From NCBI RefSeq assembly GCF_034008315.1, contig NZ_CP125377.1, positions 4,042,001 to 4,106,000 on the forward strand: DNA of 64,000 nt. The letters run 5' to 3'. The notes beneath the pieces are model-generated. The model saw only the letters and a program-made list of their open reading frames with translations, searched no databases and was not told the DNA's origin. Source of the DNA: Pseudomonas sp. P8_241. Lineage in GTDB: Bacteria; Pseudomonadota; Gammaproteobacteria; Pseudomonadales; Pseudomonadaceae. Of this stretch, positions 16,220 through 24,199 are shown piece after piece (position 1 is the stretch's first letter; each line of letters opens with the position of its first letter). The translations under genes were made by a program, and so were the position numbers.

Positions 16220-16960
16220 AGGACAGCGTCCAGGTTGTCAGCCCAGTCCCGGCTATCGAAATCAGGGCCGTTTGCTTGCCGGGCACGAAGTGGAACAACC
16301 CGAGCAGCTTTGACGTTGTCGCGCTTCACACTGCCAACTGGTGCGGCAACCCACTGTTTCTCGGTCTGAGCGAGCCCTTTGGCTTCGTGGTGCAGGACGA
16401 AGCCTAATATCGCGTCCGGGGTAAACACCGAGGCGTTGAGGCCGGCACGAATGGAGTAGGCATTGAGCAGATCCGAGTCGGGCGCCCAATCCAAACTCAT
16501 TGCAAATGGACCACGCGGTGTGGTGTGTAGATCTCTGTTTCCCAAGCACTCCAGGGGTGAGGGCTCCGCGACCATTCGACGAGTCTCTCGTAAATGCATG
16601 GCAGAAGTGTTCGTTGAAGGCGGTCTTCTAGGGGTTGAACGAAAGACGGGTGCTTGATAGTCGGCTTATCAATCTTTTGGTGATGCCAGCCATTCACATG
16701 AAGGTACAGCTTCGCCGAATGGGAGTAGACCGATAGAAGACCGTTCGACTCAAGCTCGGCGAGCAGATCGGCAACACGGTTCGCAGTGATGAAATACCGA
16801 GGGAACACAAGAGCCTTCTAGGGTCTTGGGCGGCAAAGGTGATTGCCTGCGTCATCGCCGAAATTGCAGATCCCAATAAACAGGGGCGAGCGGGCGCTGC
16901 ATTACATGACCTGCTCACTGGACCAGAAAACTCAGGTTTGACGGTACGTATGCGGGCCAT
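16216..16960 (-). pseudogene. Phage replication initiator (O/DnaT-like), degraded
   Basis: Opens MARIRTVKPEF, the family signature of phage replication proteins, and then loses frame. The continuation (SPLFIGICNFGDDAGNH) contains in-frame stops at 16902-16904 and 16818-16820. The middle (FITANRVADLLAELESNGLL, VNGWHHQKIDKPTIKHPSF) and the C-terminal DnaT-like part (WAPDSDLLNAYSIRAGLNAS, NGPDFDSRDWAD) lie in further frames. Two nonsense changes plus at least two indels show long-standing decay. Confidence 0.75.
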
Positions 16961-16983
16961 TACGCGCGGCCTCCTGCAGAAGT

Positions 16984-17661
16984 TCAGCGAGGGTGGGATG
17001 TTTTTGTGGGAGGTCGAAGGCAGCCCGCTCGATTCCGGGTTTTGGGGTCAGGCTTGAGGGCTGTGACTTTGTGGGTCATGTGACCAGAGGTGATACGAGG
17101 CTGGTAGGCAACCCAGCGCTTGCAGCCGCGGCGGCGGAAGATCCAGCGGCGCTGCTCCAGCCATGCGAACAATCGTGCCGGCTGCATGCCCAATTGTTTT
17201 GCCGCATCAGTGATGCAGATGGCACCGCCAGCGGCGGCCAACCGGTTAATGGCGGCGATCTTAGGTGCTTGCTTTGAGATGACACGCTGAAGCTTGCCAT
17301 TCTGGTCGGCTAGGTCGGCCGCCAGGCGGAGAGCCTCGGGCAGTGTCTGGGGAATCGTGACATCCTGTCGTGACACGTTTTCGAGTTCGCTCAATCGTGT
17401 CACGACACGGTGACGAAGCGGGATGCTGTAACCAGTCAAAAGGGTTTCAGTCAAGATCCGGCCAAGGCGGAACTCCGCGGTATAACCCCGCCCATCCTTG
17501 ATCTCATGGAGATGGCGCAGATCTGCGCCATCATCAGCCAGGGCTTTGCACATCACACGGATGTCGCGGATGACGTCCTTGTGTTGCTTCCCCGTGAGTT
17601 CGGCGATCTCCCGGCTCGACATGCTGACCGTATTGTTCTGGTTAGCGACGATCGTGTTCAT
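16984..17661 (-). CDS. Rha/KilAC-type antirepressor, C-terminus shifted
   Basis: Two-domain phage regulator. N-terminal Rha domain (SREIAELTGKQHKDVIRDIR, about residues 14-95) and C-terminal KilA-C/ANT domain (TDAAKQLGMQPARLFAWLEQ, about residues 140-205). Such proteins antagonise repressors. The last 20 residues are out of family; shifting one base near AAAACCCGG restores GIERAAFDLPQKHPTLAELL, which would run to about 16937. Both main domains survive, so activity is possible but uncertain. Starts at 17661 behind GAGGATCC. Confidence 0.7.
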   Translation of the reverse strand: MNTIVANQNNTVSMSSREIAELTGKQHKDVIRDIRVMCKALADDGADLRHLHEIKDGRGYTAEFRLGRILTETLLTGYSIPLRHRVVTRLSELENVSRQDVTIPQTLPEALRLAADLADQNGKLQRVISKQAPKIAAINRLAAAGGAICITDAAKQLGMQPARLFAWLEQRRWIFRRRGCKRWVAYQPRITSGHMTHKVTALKPDPKTRNRAGCLRPPTKTSHPR

Positions 17662-17733
17662 AATGGATCCTCTAGTTTTACTGCTGGTGTTGAAAAAGCC
17701 GACCTTCTCCGTCGGCTTTTTTGTGCCTGCGAT

Positions 17734-18156
17734 TCAGGCAGCCTTTAACGACACACGGAGAACCTGCAGCGCGTCGATTGCTTCAAGGATTGCTTTATCG
17801 CCTTGAGCCTTTTCGTGCTGACTGATGTGGTTGTCCTCGGCAGCATCGAAGATCAGTCGGCCAACATCTCCGCATTCAGCAGAAAGATGACCCAGCGCTA
17901 CCATCAGCGGTTTGGCCGACGGCTTCTCGCGGGACACCAGGTCAAAACAGAACTCGTCGGCCAGCGCAGCAAGTGGGCGCATGTCGCCTGAGTGCAGCAA
18001 CAGCGCATAGAGATGTTTAACGTTCATCCAGTGACCATCGTCGTCTGGATTCGCGCGCTGGAGCAGGCTCACGGGCGGCATATTCATCAGCGTCGCAAGC
18101 TTCTTGGTATCCGCGTCCTTGACCACGTCGTGACAGGCCCTAAAGAAACCTTCCAT
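17734..18156 (-). CDS. Phage regulatory protein CII family
   Basis: 140-residue protein of the CII-like family (Phage_CP76 type) found next to Cro in Pseudomonas prophages. I start it at 18156 (MEGFFRACHDVVKDADTKKL), behind GAGG, instead of the upstream ATG. Visible features are the HTH-like MNMPPVSLLQRANPDDDGH and a central helical region (LYALLLHSGDMRPLAALADE). It would regulate the lysogeny decision or late early-gene expression. Intact. Confidence 0.72.
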   Translation of the reverse strand: MEGFFRACHDVVKDADTKKLATLMNMPPVSLLQRANPDDDGHWMNVKHLYALLLHSGDMRPLAALADEFCFDLVSREKPSAKPLMVALGHLSAECGDVGRLIFDAAEDNHISQHEKAQGDKAILEAIDALQVLRVSLKAA

Positions 18157-18215
18157 TCGTAAAACCTCAGATTTGTTTCCGTAGCGATTTGCCAGCAGAT
18201 TGGTAAAAATTCGTC

Positions 18216-18389
18216 TCACCGAACGGTTCGAGCGGCTTTGAACTTTCCTTTAGAAAGAACCTGTATTTGGTACTGACGGGACTCCGGAATTGTTTCCCCC
18301 CACATCGTCACGGCGCTGGGATGAATACCTAACGCCACTGCTAGTTTTTTCTTGCTGCCGAAATGTTCGGCAACCTCACGCGTATTCAT
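18216..18389 (-). CDS. Cro-like repressor
   Basis: 57-residue helix-turn-helix protein divergent from CI. The start at 18389 (MNTREVAEHFGSKKKLAVAL) follows GAGGAA. The HTH is GSKKKLAVALGIHPSAVTMW, of the YdaS/Cro type. It shares the intergenic control region with CI and should bind the same half-sites. Intact. Confidence 0.82.
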   Translation of the reverse strand: MNTREVAEHFGSKKKLAVALGIHPSAVTMWGETIPESRQYQIQVLSKGKFKAARTVR

Positions 18390-18419
18390 TGCGCATTCCT
18401 CGTTCAAGCGTGCCGCAAT

Positions 18420-18490
18420 TTCAGCATGCTTAAGTTATTGCGTCAACGAGGATTTAAAAGCTCTGCATACTTAAATTCAGCTAACTTAAT
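18420..18490. promoter_or_regulatory. CI/Cro operator region
   Basis: Three related sites sit between divergent cro and cI: GCATGCTTAAG (18424-18434), GCATACTTAAA (18465-18475) and GCTAACTTAAT (18480-18490), two of them preceded by TTCA. The pattern GC-WWRC-TTAA repeated three times in a switch region is what is expected of lambda-type operators. The same motif recurs near 19.69 kb. Confidence 0.62.
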
Positions 18491-18499
18491 ATTGGCGTC

Positions 18500-19153
18500 A
18501 TGGATAGACACGAACGTATTGCCCGAGCCATCGCGCTCAGCGGGAAAAAGAAAGGCGAAATCGCGTCCCTATGTGGGGTTGCGAACTCTGCTGTGACGCA
18601 GTGGATTTCAGGGGAAAGTAAAAGCCTGCGCCCTGAAAATCTTTATGCGTTAGCTAAGGCGACTGGCTTCCGCGCTGAATGGCTCGCTATAGGTGAAGGC
18701 GCAGAAACGGAGCTTTCCGATTCGAACGTGAAGGACACACGTCAACCAGTCGAGTCGTTTCGATACCCGGTAATCAGCTGGGTTGCCGCTGGTGATGGGC
18801 GAAAGTTAATCGGGTCCTTCCCTCCCGGGTTTTCAGATCGATACGAGCTATCGGACTACAACTCAAAGGGCCCGGCTTTCTGGCTTGAGGTGAAGGGCGA
18901 CTCGATGACATCTCCGGTCGGGACAAGCGTGACTGAGGGAACGCTGATCCTGGTTGATACCGAGGCTGACGTTCAGTCCGGAAAACTAGTGGTGGCCAAA
19001 TTGGCGGACAGTGACCAGGCTACCTTCAAGAAGCTCGTGGATGACGGTGGTCGACGTTACTTAAAGCCTTTGAACCCTGCCTACCCTACAGAGATGTGCG
19101 CAGAGAACTGCCGAATTGTTGGAGTCGTGGTTAGGGCGCTACAAAAGTTATAG
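18500..19153 (+). CDS. CI-type repressor with S24 peptidase
   Basis: 217-residue lysogeny repressor. The N-terminal HTH (residues 14-40, GKKKGEIASLCGVANSAVTQ) is followed by a LexA/S24 autoprotease domain: Ala-Gly cleavage site in SWVAAGDG, catalytic Ser in VKGDSMTSP, and Lys in SGKLVVAKL. It should self-cleave upon RecA activation. Divergent from cro, with a terminator after its stop. Intact, so the lysogenic state could be maintained despite the broken replication genes. Confidence 0.92.
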   Translation: MDRHERIARAIALSGKKKGEIASLCGVANSAVTQWISGESKSLRPENLYALAKATGFRAEWLAIGEGAETELSDSNVKDTRQPVESFRYPVISWVAAGDGRKLIGSFPPGFSDRYELSDYNSKGPAFWLEVKGDSMTSPVGTSVTEGTLILVDTEADVQSGKLVVAKLADSDQATFKKLVDDGGRRYLKPLNPAYPTEMCAENCRIVGVVVRALQKL

Positions 19154-19180
19154 GACGTCCATCTTGTCTGCCTTTATAGA

Positions 19181-19205
19181 GCCCGCCATGCGCGGGCTTT
19201 TCTTC
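19181..19205 (+). terminator. Terminator after cI
   Basis: GCCCGC (19181-19186), short loop, GCGGGC (19192-19197), then TTTTCTT. Positioned 28 bases after the cI stop. Confidence 0.75.
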
Positions 19206-19363
19206 TTCGGTCCACTCAAGTCTTTCACTTCTCTTACGCCCGCGGTGTGCGTTTCTCTGTTTTGCACAAAGCTTTTTCAGTTGGCTGAAATGGGATATCC
19301 CAGCACGTCAAACATTTGACATTTTATGGGGCGCTTCCAAACGATAAAACTAAGGATCACTGC

Positions 19364-19615
19364 ATGCATCGCCCCCCACCTCCTGCAAGCTCAGTTGGGA
19401 CCTCCTGTGAGCTTATACGCCGACGTATCCAACACCTGATCTCTGCACCGGATGCGCAGAAAACCCAATCCATCGTAATCACCAGGTCAGAGGACGAATC
19501 TGCTGAAGCGTGGTTACATATCCTTCATGAAATTGAAGAAACAGACGGGATCAGAATGGATCGCCTAGAAAGTGGCGTTGTAAGGATCGGGTGGCGACAG
19601 TACTGCGAATCGTGA
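19364..19615 (+). CDS. DUF1654 family protein
   Basis: 83-residue protein of the Pseudomonas-associated DUF1654 family. The start at 19364 follows AAGGA. Family pattern is visible in CELIRRRIQHLISAPDAQKT, SEDESAEAWLHILHEIEETD and the final beta strand VVRIGWRQ. Function unknown; members occur in prophages and bacterial genomes. It is followed directly by a terminator, so it is a one-gene unit. Confidence 0.8.
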   Translation: MHRPPPPASSVGTSCELIRRRIQHLISAPDAQKTQSIVITRSEDESAEAWLHILHEIEETDGIRMDRLESGVVRIGWRQYCES

Positions 19616-19618
19616 ATT

Positions 19619-19644
19619 GAGCCCGCCAATGAGCGGGCTTTTTT
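19619..19644 (+). terminator. Terminator after DUF1654
   Basis: GCCCGC (19621-19626) pairs with GCGGGC (19633-19638), followed by a six-T tract. Confidence 0.75.
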
Positions 19645-19681
19645 ACGCCCATGAGTTTCAGATTGCTGAATTATTAATTCA

Positions 19682-19714
19682 GCATGCTTGACTCTTCTAT
19701 TTCAGCTTGCTTAA
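19682..19714. promoter_or_regulatory. Extra pair of CI/Cro-like sites
   Basis: GCATGCTTGA (19682-19691) and GCTTGCTTAA (19705-19714), each preceded by TTCA, match the three motifs of the cI-cro region. They lie upstream of the rightward degraded genes at 20.35-21.13 kb and may be the right operator for that operon. The 19645-20352 stretch otherwise holds no gene I can support. Confidence 0.5.
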
Positions 19715-20010
19715 ATTATCCCAAGCCAAGCGAAACCGGCCAGCAGCGAAAGCCGCGCCACTCTTTAACAGTCAGCGCAACAAACAACAGACCGCATTGC
19801 CTCTACCGGCGACCGGCGAGCAGACAGGCCCGAAAGCCTGCCCACGACAGGAACAACCTGGACGGCTGCTCGATGGTGAAAAGCCAGAACCGTGTGAATG
19901 ACCCGGCAAGCAATGCCGCCCCGCCACTCCGGCGGAAATAGGTTGAACTGCACCACTGCACGTCAGCCTGACGATAACTGCCCGAGCACTTGGTACTCCC
20001 CAGCACCAGG

Positions 20011-20085
20011 CCGCATCGGTGAGCTCTGAAGCACAACGATTGTTGGATGGTCTCTGTGCCATCGCTTCAGAGTTCACCGATGCGG
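20011..20085. repeat. 22-bp inverted repeat, 31-base loop
   Basis: Arms 20011-20032 and 20064-20085 are complementary at 21 of 22 positions (one arm CTCTGAAGC, the other GCTTCAGAG). No T-tract follows, so it is unlikely to be a terminator. It could be a structured RNA, a recombination footprint or a processing site. Confidence 0.55.
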
Positions 20086-20221
20086 ACGAAATCCCGGCTT
20101 ATACCGGCCACCCGCATGCAACAAACCAGAGTACGGCGAGCGCCCGCCAAGATGCCAACGGCGCGCATTCGAGGATGACCATCATGAAATAAACCATAGC
20201 CCAAAGATCACTGCATCTGCG

Positions 20222-20254
20222 AAAGGCCCGAACGTCCAACGGGCCTTTCTTTTT
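20222..20254 (+). terminator. Hairpin AAAGGCCCG/CGGGCCTTT with T-tract
   Basis: Nine-base perfect stem (20222-20230 and 20240-20248) followed by CTTTTTC. A rightward terminator before the next degraded gene. Confidence 0.65.
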
Positions 20255-20352
20255 CACGCCTTTATCCGTCAGCACTCTCCCCTGCGCGCAACGGCAACCA
20301 GCAACCGGTCCGAGTGCTGACGAATACACGCAACCCACACTGAGGAATCGTC

Positions 20353-20683
20353 ATGAACCAAACGATCAGACAGAGCCAAGCAATCCTCCAAGGGGTGCGG
20401 TTCCAGACGTCCCAGGCCACCACCAAAATGTACCAACGCGCCAGGTCGTGATGAGCCCGTTCGCATACTTGACTACACCGCTGCACCAGGCGGCGGCATC
20501 ACATTTCAAGTAATCGAGCGCTCCACTGGTACGGAAAAAAGTGAGCCGTCTGGTCATAACAATGCCAGCCAGTTCGCTGCCAGCCACAAGCCAGCGAAAG
20601 CATTCGCTCGCACGCTTCTGCATTGGACCACCGGTTCCGCGTTCCTGCTGATCTTGTTCGCCTACTTCGGCGCAGGACATTGA
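20353..20683 (+). pseudogene. Small phage gene with C-terminal membrane segment, frameshifted
   Basis: The first frame (ATG 20353, MNQTIRQSQAILQGVRFQTS) ends at a stop near 20449. The next frame continues as EPVRILDYTAAPGGGITFQV and ends with a transmembrane segment (HWTTGSAFLLILFAYFGAG) at 20683. The indel lies near 20436-20441. The combined product would be about 109 residues; function unknown. Confidence 0.6.
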
Positions 20684-20767
20684 GATCAATTCGCAAGTTG
20701 GTGCGCCAACGCCGCCAACAGACTTGGCTGGGTCTACCGGCACACGGACTTGAAGAGTCAGGCCACC

Positions 20768-21134
20768 ATGGCCGAAAAGCCGGGGCTGACGGAGGAAGCC
20801 CAAAAGCAACGCAAGAAGCGCAAGAAGGGAGCGGCCGAGAATTGCGCGCAGAAGGCGTCGAGAAGTTAACTATTGAAGGGTGCCGGCGTGTTCAAGCCGG
20901 ATCTCAATCAAGTGATGAAAGAAAACGGCTTCAACAACCAGCATAAAGTGTATCAGAATTTGCTGCGCAATGTGAGTGCCGCTGACTTCGATACCGCAGC
21001 GCGCAGCGATGGCGCTTCGCGGTGTCACGACGTGGAAGGAGGCAAGCGAGATAGTGTCTGAAGTATTTCAGGACGAGAGCTTGGCGGAACTAAAGCGAGA
21101 TCCGGGAGATGAGTTCATTAAACCGCGGAACTAA
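20768..21134 (+). pseudogene. Small basic, regulator-like phage gene, three frameshifts
   Basis: A Lys-rich start (ATG 20768, MAEKPGLTEEAQKQRKKRKK) is continued in other frames by LRAEGVEKLTIE, then FKPDLNQVMKENGFNNQHKV, then AMALRGVTTWKEASEIVSEV ending at 21134. The order and polarity suggest one ancestral protein of about 120 residues, perhaps a DNA-binding phage regulator. At least three indels. Confidence 0.5.
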
Positions 21135-21462
21135 CGTCCTCCCATTGTGCCTTAGCCCAGTAAGTTTCCAGCGCTATGCTCGCCGCCCAGGCCTGATAAT
21201 GGTGAAGCTGTTGAATATCTACTTGCTCCTTGTCACCAATGACATTCCAGTCATTTAGCCGCAAGCAAATAGACCAGGCGAAGTCCGCACCCACCTTCAT
21301 TTCAGTCAACATGTAAACCTGACCAGGATCGAGATCGGTGATAAGGATGGAGCGCAGTGCCTCAATGTGAGGCGGCCACTTCATCTGCCACTGATTTCCA
21401 AGATATGGATTGATGGAGTTCTCGCCAAAATCGTTAACAGCATTCAAAAGCGTACTGTGCAA
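21118..21462 (-). CDS. Hypothetical protein, lower-GC cargo
   Basis: 114-residue acidic protein (MHSTLLNAVNDFGENSINPY) rich in Trp and aromatic residues, with no recognised domain. Base composition is lower in GC than its neighbours. It converges on the degraded rightward gene, overlapping its end by 17 bases, and sits in front of a membrane-protein gene on the same strand. The pair may be a two-gene moron. Function unknown. Confidence 0.5.
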   Translation of the reverse strand: MHSTLLNAVNDFGENSINPYLGNQWQMKWPPHIEALRSILITDLDPGQVYMLTEMKVGADFAWSICLRLNDWNVIGDKEQVDIQQLHHYQAWAASIALETYWAKAQWEDVSSAV

Positions 21463-21486
21463 AAGTCGGAGCTGCTCCTTTTGGTT

Positions 21487-21771
21487 TTATAAATAGTAAA
21501 AGCAAAATTCTACGCAGTCGTCACTGGGGGCGATCTTTTTTAGCTTCATGAAAGAAAATAGAGGAAAGAAGCCAGCGCCAGCAATAGCCAATATAAGAAA
21601 CGATTGCTTGCATCCAAGCAGCCGCCGCCACGCTCTCAGAAGTTGATAGAACCCCTGAAGCTTGGCGGCAGGGCTCATAAGTATCCAAGACGCCGGTACG
21701 CACAACAGAATCACCCATGTCAGCCTAATTGCGAAGGGGGCGCTGTCGATCATAGCTTTGCGAATGTTCAT
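21487..21771 (-). CDS. Small two-helix membrane protein
   Basis: 94-residue protein with start at 21771 (MNIRKAMIDSAPFAIRLTWV) behind AGGAAGG. Two hydrophobic segments (about residues 14-35 and 60-80: SFLILAIAGAGFFPLFSFM) and a short polar tail. Same strand as, and just upstream of, the 114-aa gene. No family recognised. Confidence 0.5.
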   Translation of the reverse strand: MNIRKAMIDSAPFAIRLTWVILLCVPASWILMSPAAKLQGFYQLLRAWRRLLGCKQSFLILAIAGAGFFPLFSFMKLKKIAPSDDCVEFCFYYL

Positions 21772-21881
21772 TGCCTTCCTATTTCCTCGGCTCGATGCCG
21801 GCTCCCGTAATACCCCACCTAAAATCAAATTGCCACTGTCGCATCCGGTCACGGAGGGCGGCGCCTGATCGGAGTACCACC

Positions 21882-22472
21882 ATGAGCGTGTACAAGCGCT
21901 ACTTCCGCGTCACAACCGGTCTCCTTGTAAATCGGATCAAAGAGATATTTGCCGAGCGTGAGGCTGCCACAAAACAATGGGACGACCTTTGTCGGGATGT
22001 CGGTGCGCTCAGCGCACATGCTGGTCGAGCCTTTGCGGGCCTCAAGTTCAGCCCGCCGGGGCCCGAGGATGCAAAATCTTGGAAACAATCGGGCGCGCTG
22101 TGGCTTCCAAAGAAAAGCACGAAGGCTGGAAAGGCGTTGCAGCAGCGGATTGACGCACTAACCGTACCGACTCAATTGCAGGAGGCGCTTAAGGTAGTCG
22201 ACCTTCATACCGGCCCAGCTCTGGTTGAAAGCAATCGCTGGTATGGGCCCACACTCTGCGGCAAAGATTCTGCTGGGGTCTGGTTCGTATCGGTCCCATG
22301 GCGAGATGATCATCCGCGGGCGCTTGAGCAGTACCAAGCGGATCGTAATGCGGGCACTCGCATGGACGGATGCCTTGACCACCTGCTCTGGACTCCACCG
22401 CCAGAGTTCACAGAGGTCAAGCGCTGGCAGTTCGAAAAGGAATACGAAGAGATCATGGGCAAAACCGCCTAA
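21882..22472 (+). CDS. Hypothetical phage protein
   Basis: 196-residue protein starting at 21882 (MSVYKRYFRVTTGLLVNRIK) behind GGAG. Contains an aromatic-rich central part (GKDSAGVWFVSVPWRDDHPR) and a helical C-terminus (FTEVKRWQFEKEYEEIMGK). Proteins of this appearance occur in the accessory region of Pseudomonas prophages; function not known. Intact. Confidence 0.6.
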   Translation: MSVYKRYFRVTTGLLVNRIKEIFAEREAATKQWDDLCRDVGALSAHAGRAFAGLKFSPPGPEDAKSWKQSGALWLPKKSTKAGKALQQRIDALTVPTQLQEALKVVDLHTGPALVESNRWYGPTLCGKDSAGVWFVSVPWRDDHPRALEQYQADRNAGTRMDGCLDHLLWTPPPEFTEVKRWQFEKEYEEIMGKTA

Positions 22473-22479
22473 CCCACCC

Positions 22480-22665
22480 TCACCCCTTGCGCTGAAGCGC
22501 TAACTCATCCGGGTAGACAACTTCCCGCCATCGGGCCAACTCAGCAATCACTCGAAGCCCTGCGCGAGTCTCGGCCTCGTCAAGCATTTCCTCGGGAAGG
22601 CTGAGCAACCGAACCACCTCATCGCCGATAAATCGTAGAGCCATCACATCGATTTTCGCACTCAT
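22480..22665 (-). CDS. Small hypothetical phage protein
   Basis: 61-residue helical protein, start chosen at 22665 (MSAKIDVMALRFIGDEVVRL). It converges with the 196-aa gene, leaving seven bases between. Leu- and Glu-rich; no recognised domain. Confidence 0.5.
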   Translation of the reverse strand: MSAKIDVMALRFIGDEVVRLLSLPEEMLDEAETRAGLRVIAELARWREVVYPDELALQRKG

Positions 22666-22743
22666 CGCAGCCACCGTCAGGTTTGCGCCAGGTGCAAATC
22701 ATCATCCCAATTTACGAATCACGCCAGCCGGCGAGGATCCCCT

Positions 22744-22920
22744 ATGTCCCCCTACAAATTGTCCGGGACGACGGTCGTCAGCTTTTCCGGCGGATGCACC
22801 AGCGCCTACATGCTGCGCAAGGTGCTGGACAACAACGAAGACCTGAGCGATCTGATCGTTACCCAATTCGATATGTTCACCGACCATGACGAGGCTATTG
22901 TCTGCTTTTGTGGCGACTGA
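22744..22920 (+). pseudogene. PAPS-reductase-like PP-loop protein, truncated
   Basis: 58-residue fragment beginning MSPYKLSGTTVVSFSGGCTS. The SGGxTS motif is the pyrophosphate-binding PP-loop of phage phosphoadenosine-phosphosulfate-reductase-like proteins, which normally run 200 or more residues. The frame ends in VCFCGD six bases before the inserted HEPN-type cassette. The N-terminus is well preserved, so truncation by that insertion is likely. Confidence 0.6.
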
Positions 22921-22925
22921 CAGCG

Positions 22926-23665
22926 CTAGAACTCTTTCATACGGCGCTCTTTAGCTTGGCGAGCCTTAACGCTCTTCACATTGGGATCAAGTTTTTCTGC
23001 CAAATTACCAAGCTTTACTGCCAAACTTAAAAACCTTGGACCATTGTTCGTAAAAGCCTTGAGATACGCGCCAACGGTTTTAACATCTTTGTGAGAAATC
23101 TTTAGATCCGAGTGATCAGAATGATCCCCTAACTTTCTCAAAGCCTCATTCATTAAGCGCCGTGATTTCTGACTCTCATGAGCTATGAAATTCCTCATCG
23201 CGATAGCGGCATGAATCAAAGATTCGTCCTCAGGTCGCAACGAAAGTATTGGTTTTGACAGATCAGAAGAGATCCATTTCTTTGCTTTATCCTTCATATC
23301 CTTTACGTTTTTGAACGTAATATTCGCTTGATCCGCATCAAGCATTATCCGGACATCATCCAGCTTTATATGTTTTTCCGTCTTGAACTCGGTTCTGTCT
23401 TTCAACCATTGAGGGACAGCATTTGAAAAAGAACTCAATGCATGAGAGTGAAGCGTTTTTTGATATTGAGATGGATCGATATTGCTTTTGCTACAAAAAG
23501 TTCAGACAGATAGACCTCAAACGAAACATATAATTTATGAAAACACAGCTCAGCCTGCTTGCTTGAATATGAGTCGCTTGAAGAGAGACTTCTAAATGCA
23601 ATAATAGAGTCCGTATAAAACTCCATTAAAAACGTAAATTCTTTTCTGAATTTAAACAGAGCCAA
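22926..23665 (-). pseudogene. HEPN-like cassette, split by frameshift
   Basis: AT-rich leftward gene in two frames. The first part (23665-23435, MALFKFRKEFTFLMEFYTDS) and second part (about 23450-22926, SSFSNAVPQWLKDRTEFKTE) join at an A6 tract (plus-strand T6, 23456-23461). The second part holds AMRNFIAHESQKSR, an R-x4-H motif as in HEPN ribonuclease domains (RiboL-PSP-HEPN type), followed by a basic helical tail. HEPN proteins are often toxins or abortive-infection effectors. Joined length would be about 240 residues. Inactivated, or expressed as two pieces. Confidence 0.6.
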
Positions 23666-23744
23666 ATATCTGCGTCTGCTACCCTCATCTCACCTATCCC
23701 TTGATTTCCATGGATCGCGACTGTGGGAAAGAAGAATCCCTATA

Positions 23745-23846
23745 GGCACGATATTCTGGCGTCTGATCGCCAAGCTGCGTGACCGCCAAACGTTCGCCGA
23801 GTGGCTCATCGACCGCGCCCAGCTATCACCCCGTACCTGGGCATAG
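23745..23846 (+). pseudogene. C-terminal coding remnant after HEPN cassette
   Basis: A short plus-strand frame, TIFWRLIAKLRDRQTFAEWL then IDRAQLSPRTWA and a stop at 23846, looks coding but has no start. It lies on the far side of the AT-rich cassette from the truncated PP-loop gene and may be the tail of a gene the cassette replaced. Family not recognised. Confidence 0.35.
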
Positions 23847-23958
23847 TGTCCGCCGACGGGCCCGAGATGTAAACGCATCGACTCGGCGGCTAGGCGAAAG
23901 TCTGCCGAGCCCTACCCCCTCCCAACCTTCTGCCGCCACGCGCGGCATGGAACATCAC

Positions 23959-24198
23959 ATGGAATCCGAAATCCTCTCGAAGGAAGAGCTCGTGGAACTC
24001 ACCGGCTATAAGGTCCCAGCACGCCAAAGACAATGGCTGATAGATCGCCAGTGGGTGTACGAGTTAAGCCGTAATCGCCCACGAGTTGGTCGGTACTATG
24101 CCCGAATGAAACTGGGCATGGTGATAGCTACTTCTCTCAAACCGGCCCCTGCGCCCACAGCGCCAGTATGGACGCCCGACTTTTCGCGAGTGAACTGA
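23959..24198 (+). CDS. DUF4224 protein, excisionase-like
   Basis: 79-residue protein (MESEILSKEELVELTGYKVP) of the DUF4224 family, a small winged-helix-like domain usually encoded just upstream of phage integrases. The core ELTGYKVPARQRQWLIDRQW is diagnostic. It ends one base before the integrase start, so the two are co-expressed; a recombination directionality role is likely. An in-frame ATG at 23947 is an alternative start. Confidence 0.8.
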   Translation: MESEILSKEELVELTGYKVPARQRQWLIDRQWVYELSRNRPRVGRYYARMKLGMVIATSLKPAPAPTAPVWTPDFSRVN

Positions 24199-24199
24199 T

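Noticed and set aside
10913..21134. All prophage frameshifts as sequencing errors
   Set aside because: They cluster in one block while more than 40 kb of other genes read cleanly, and two in-frame stops also occur in the replication gene; real decay fits better, though single cases may be errors.
23456..23461. A6 tract as a programmed -1 frameshift site
   Set aside because: The zero-frame codons are not in the phase of a classic slippery heptamer and no downstream stem is evident; inactivation or slippage is simpler.
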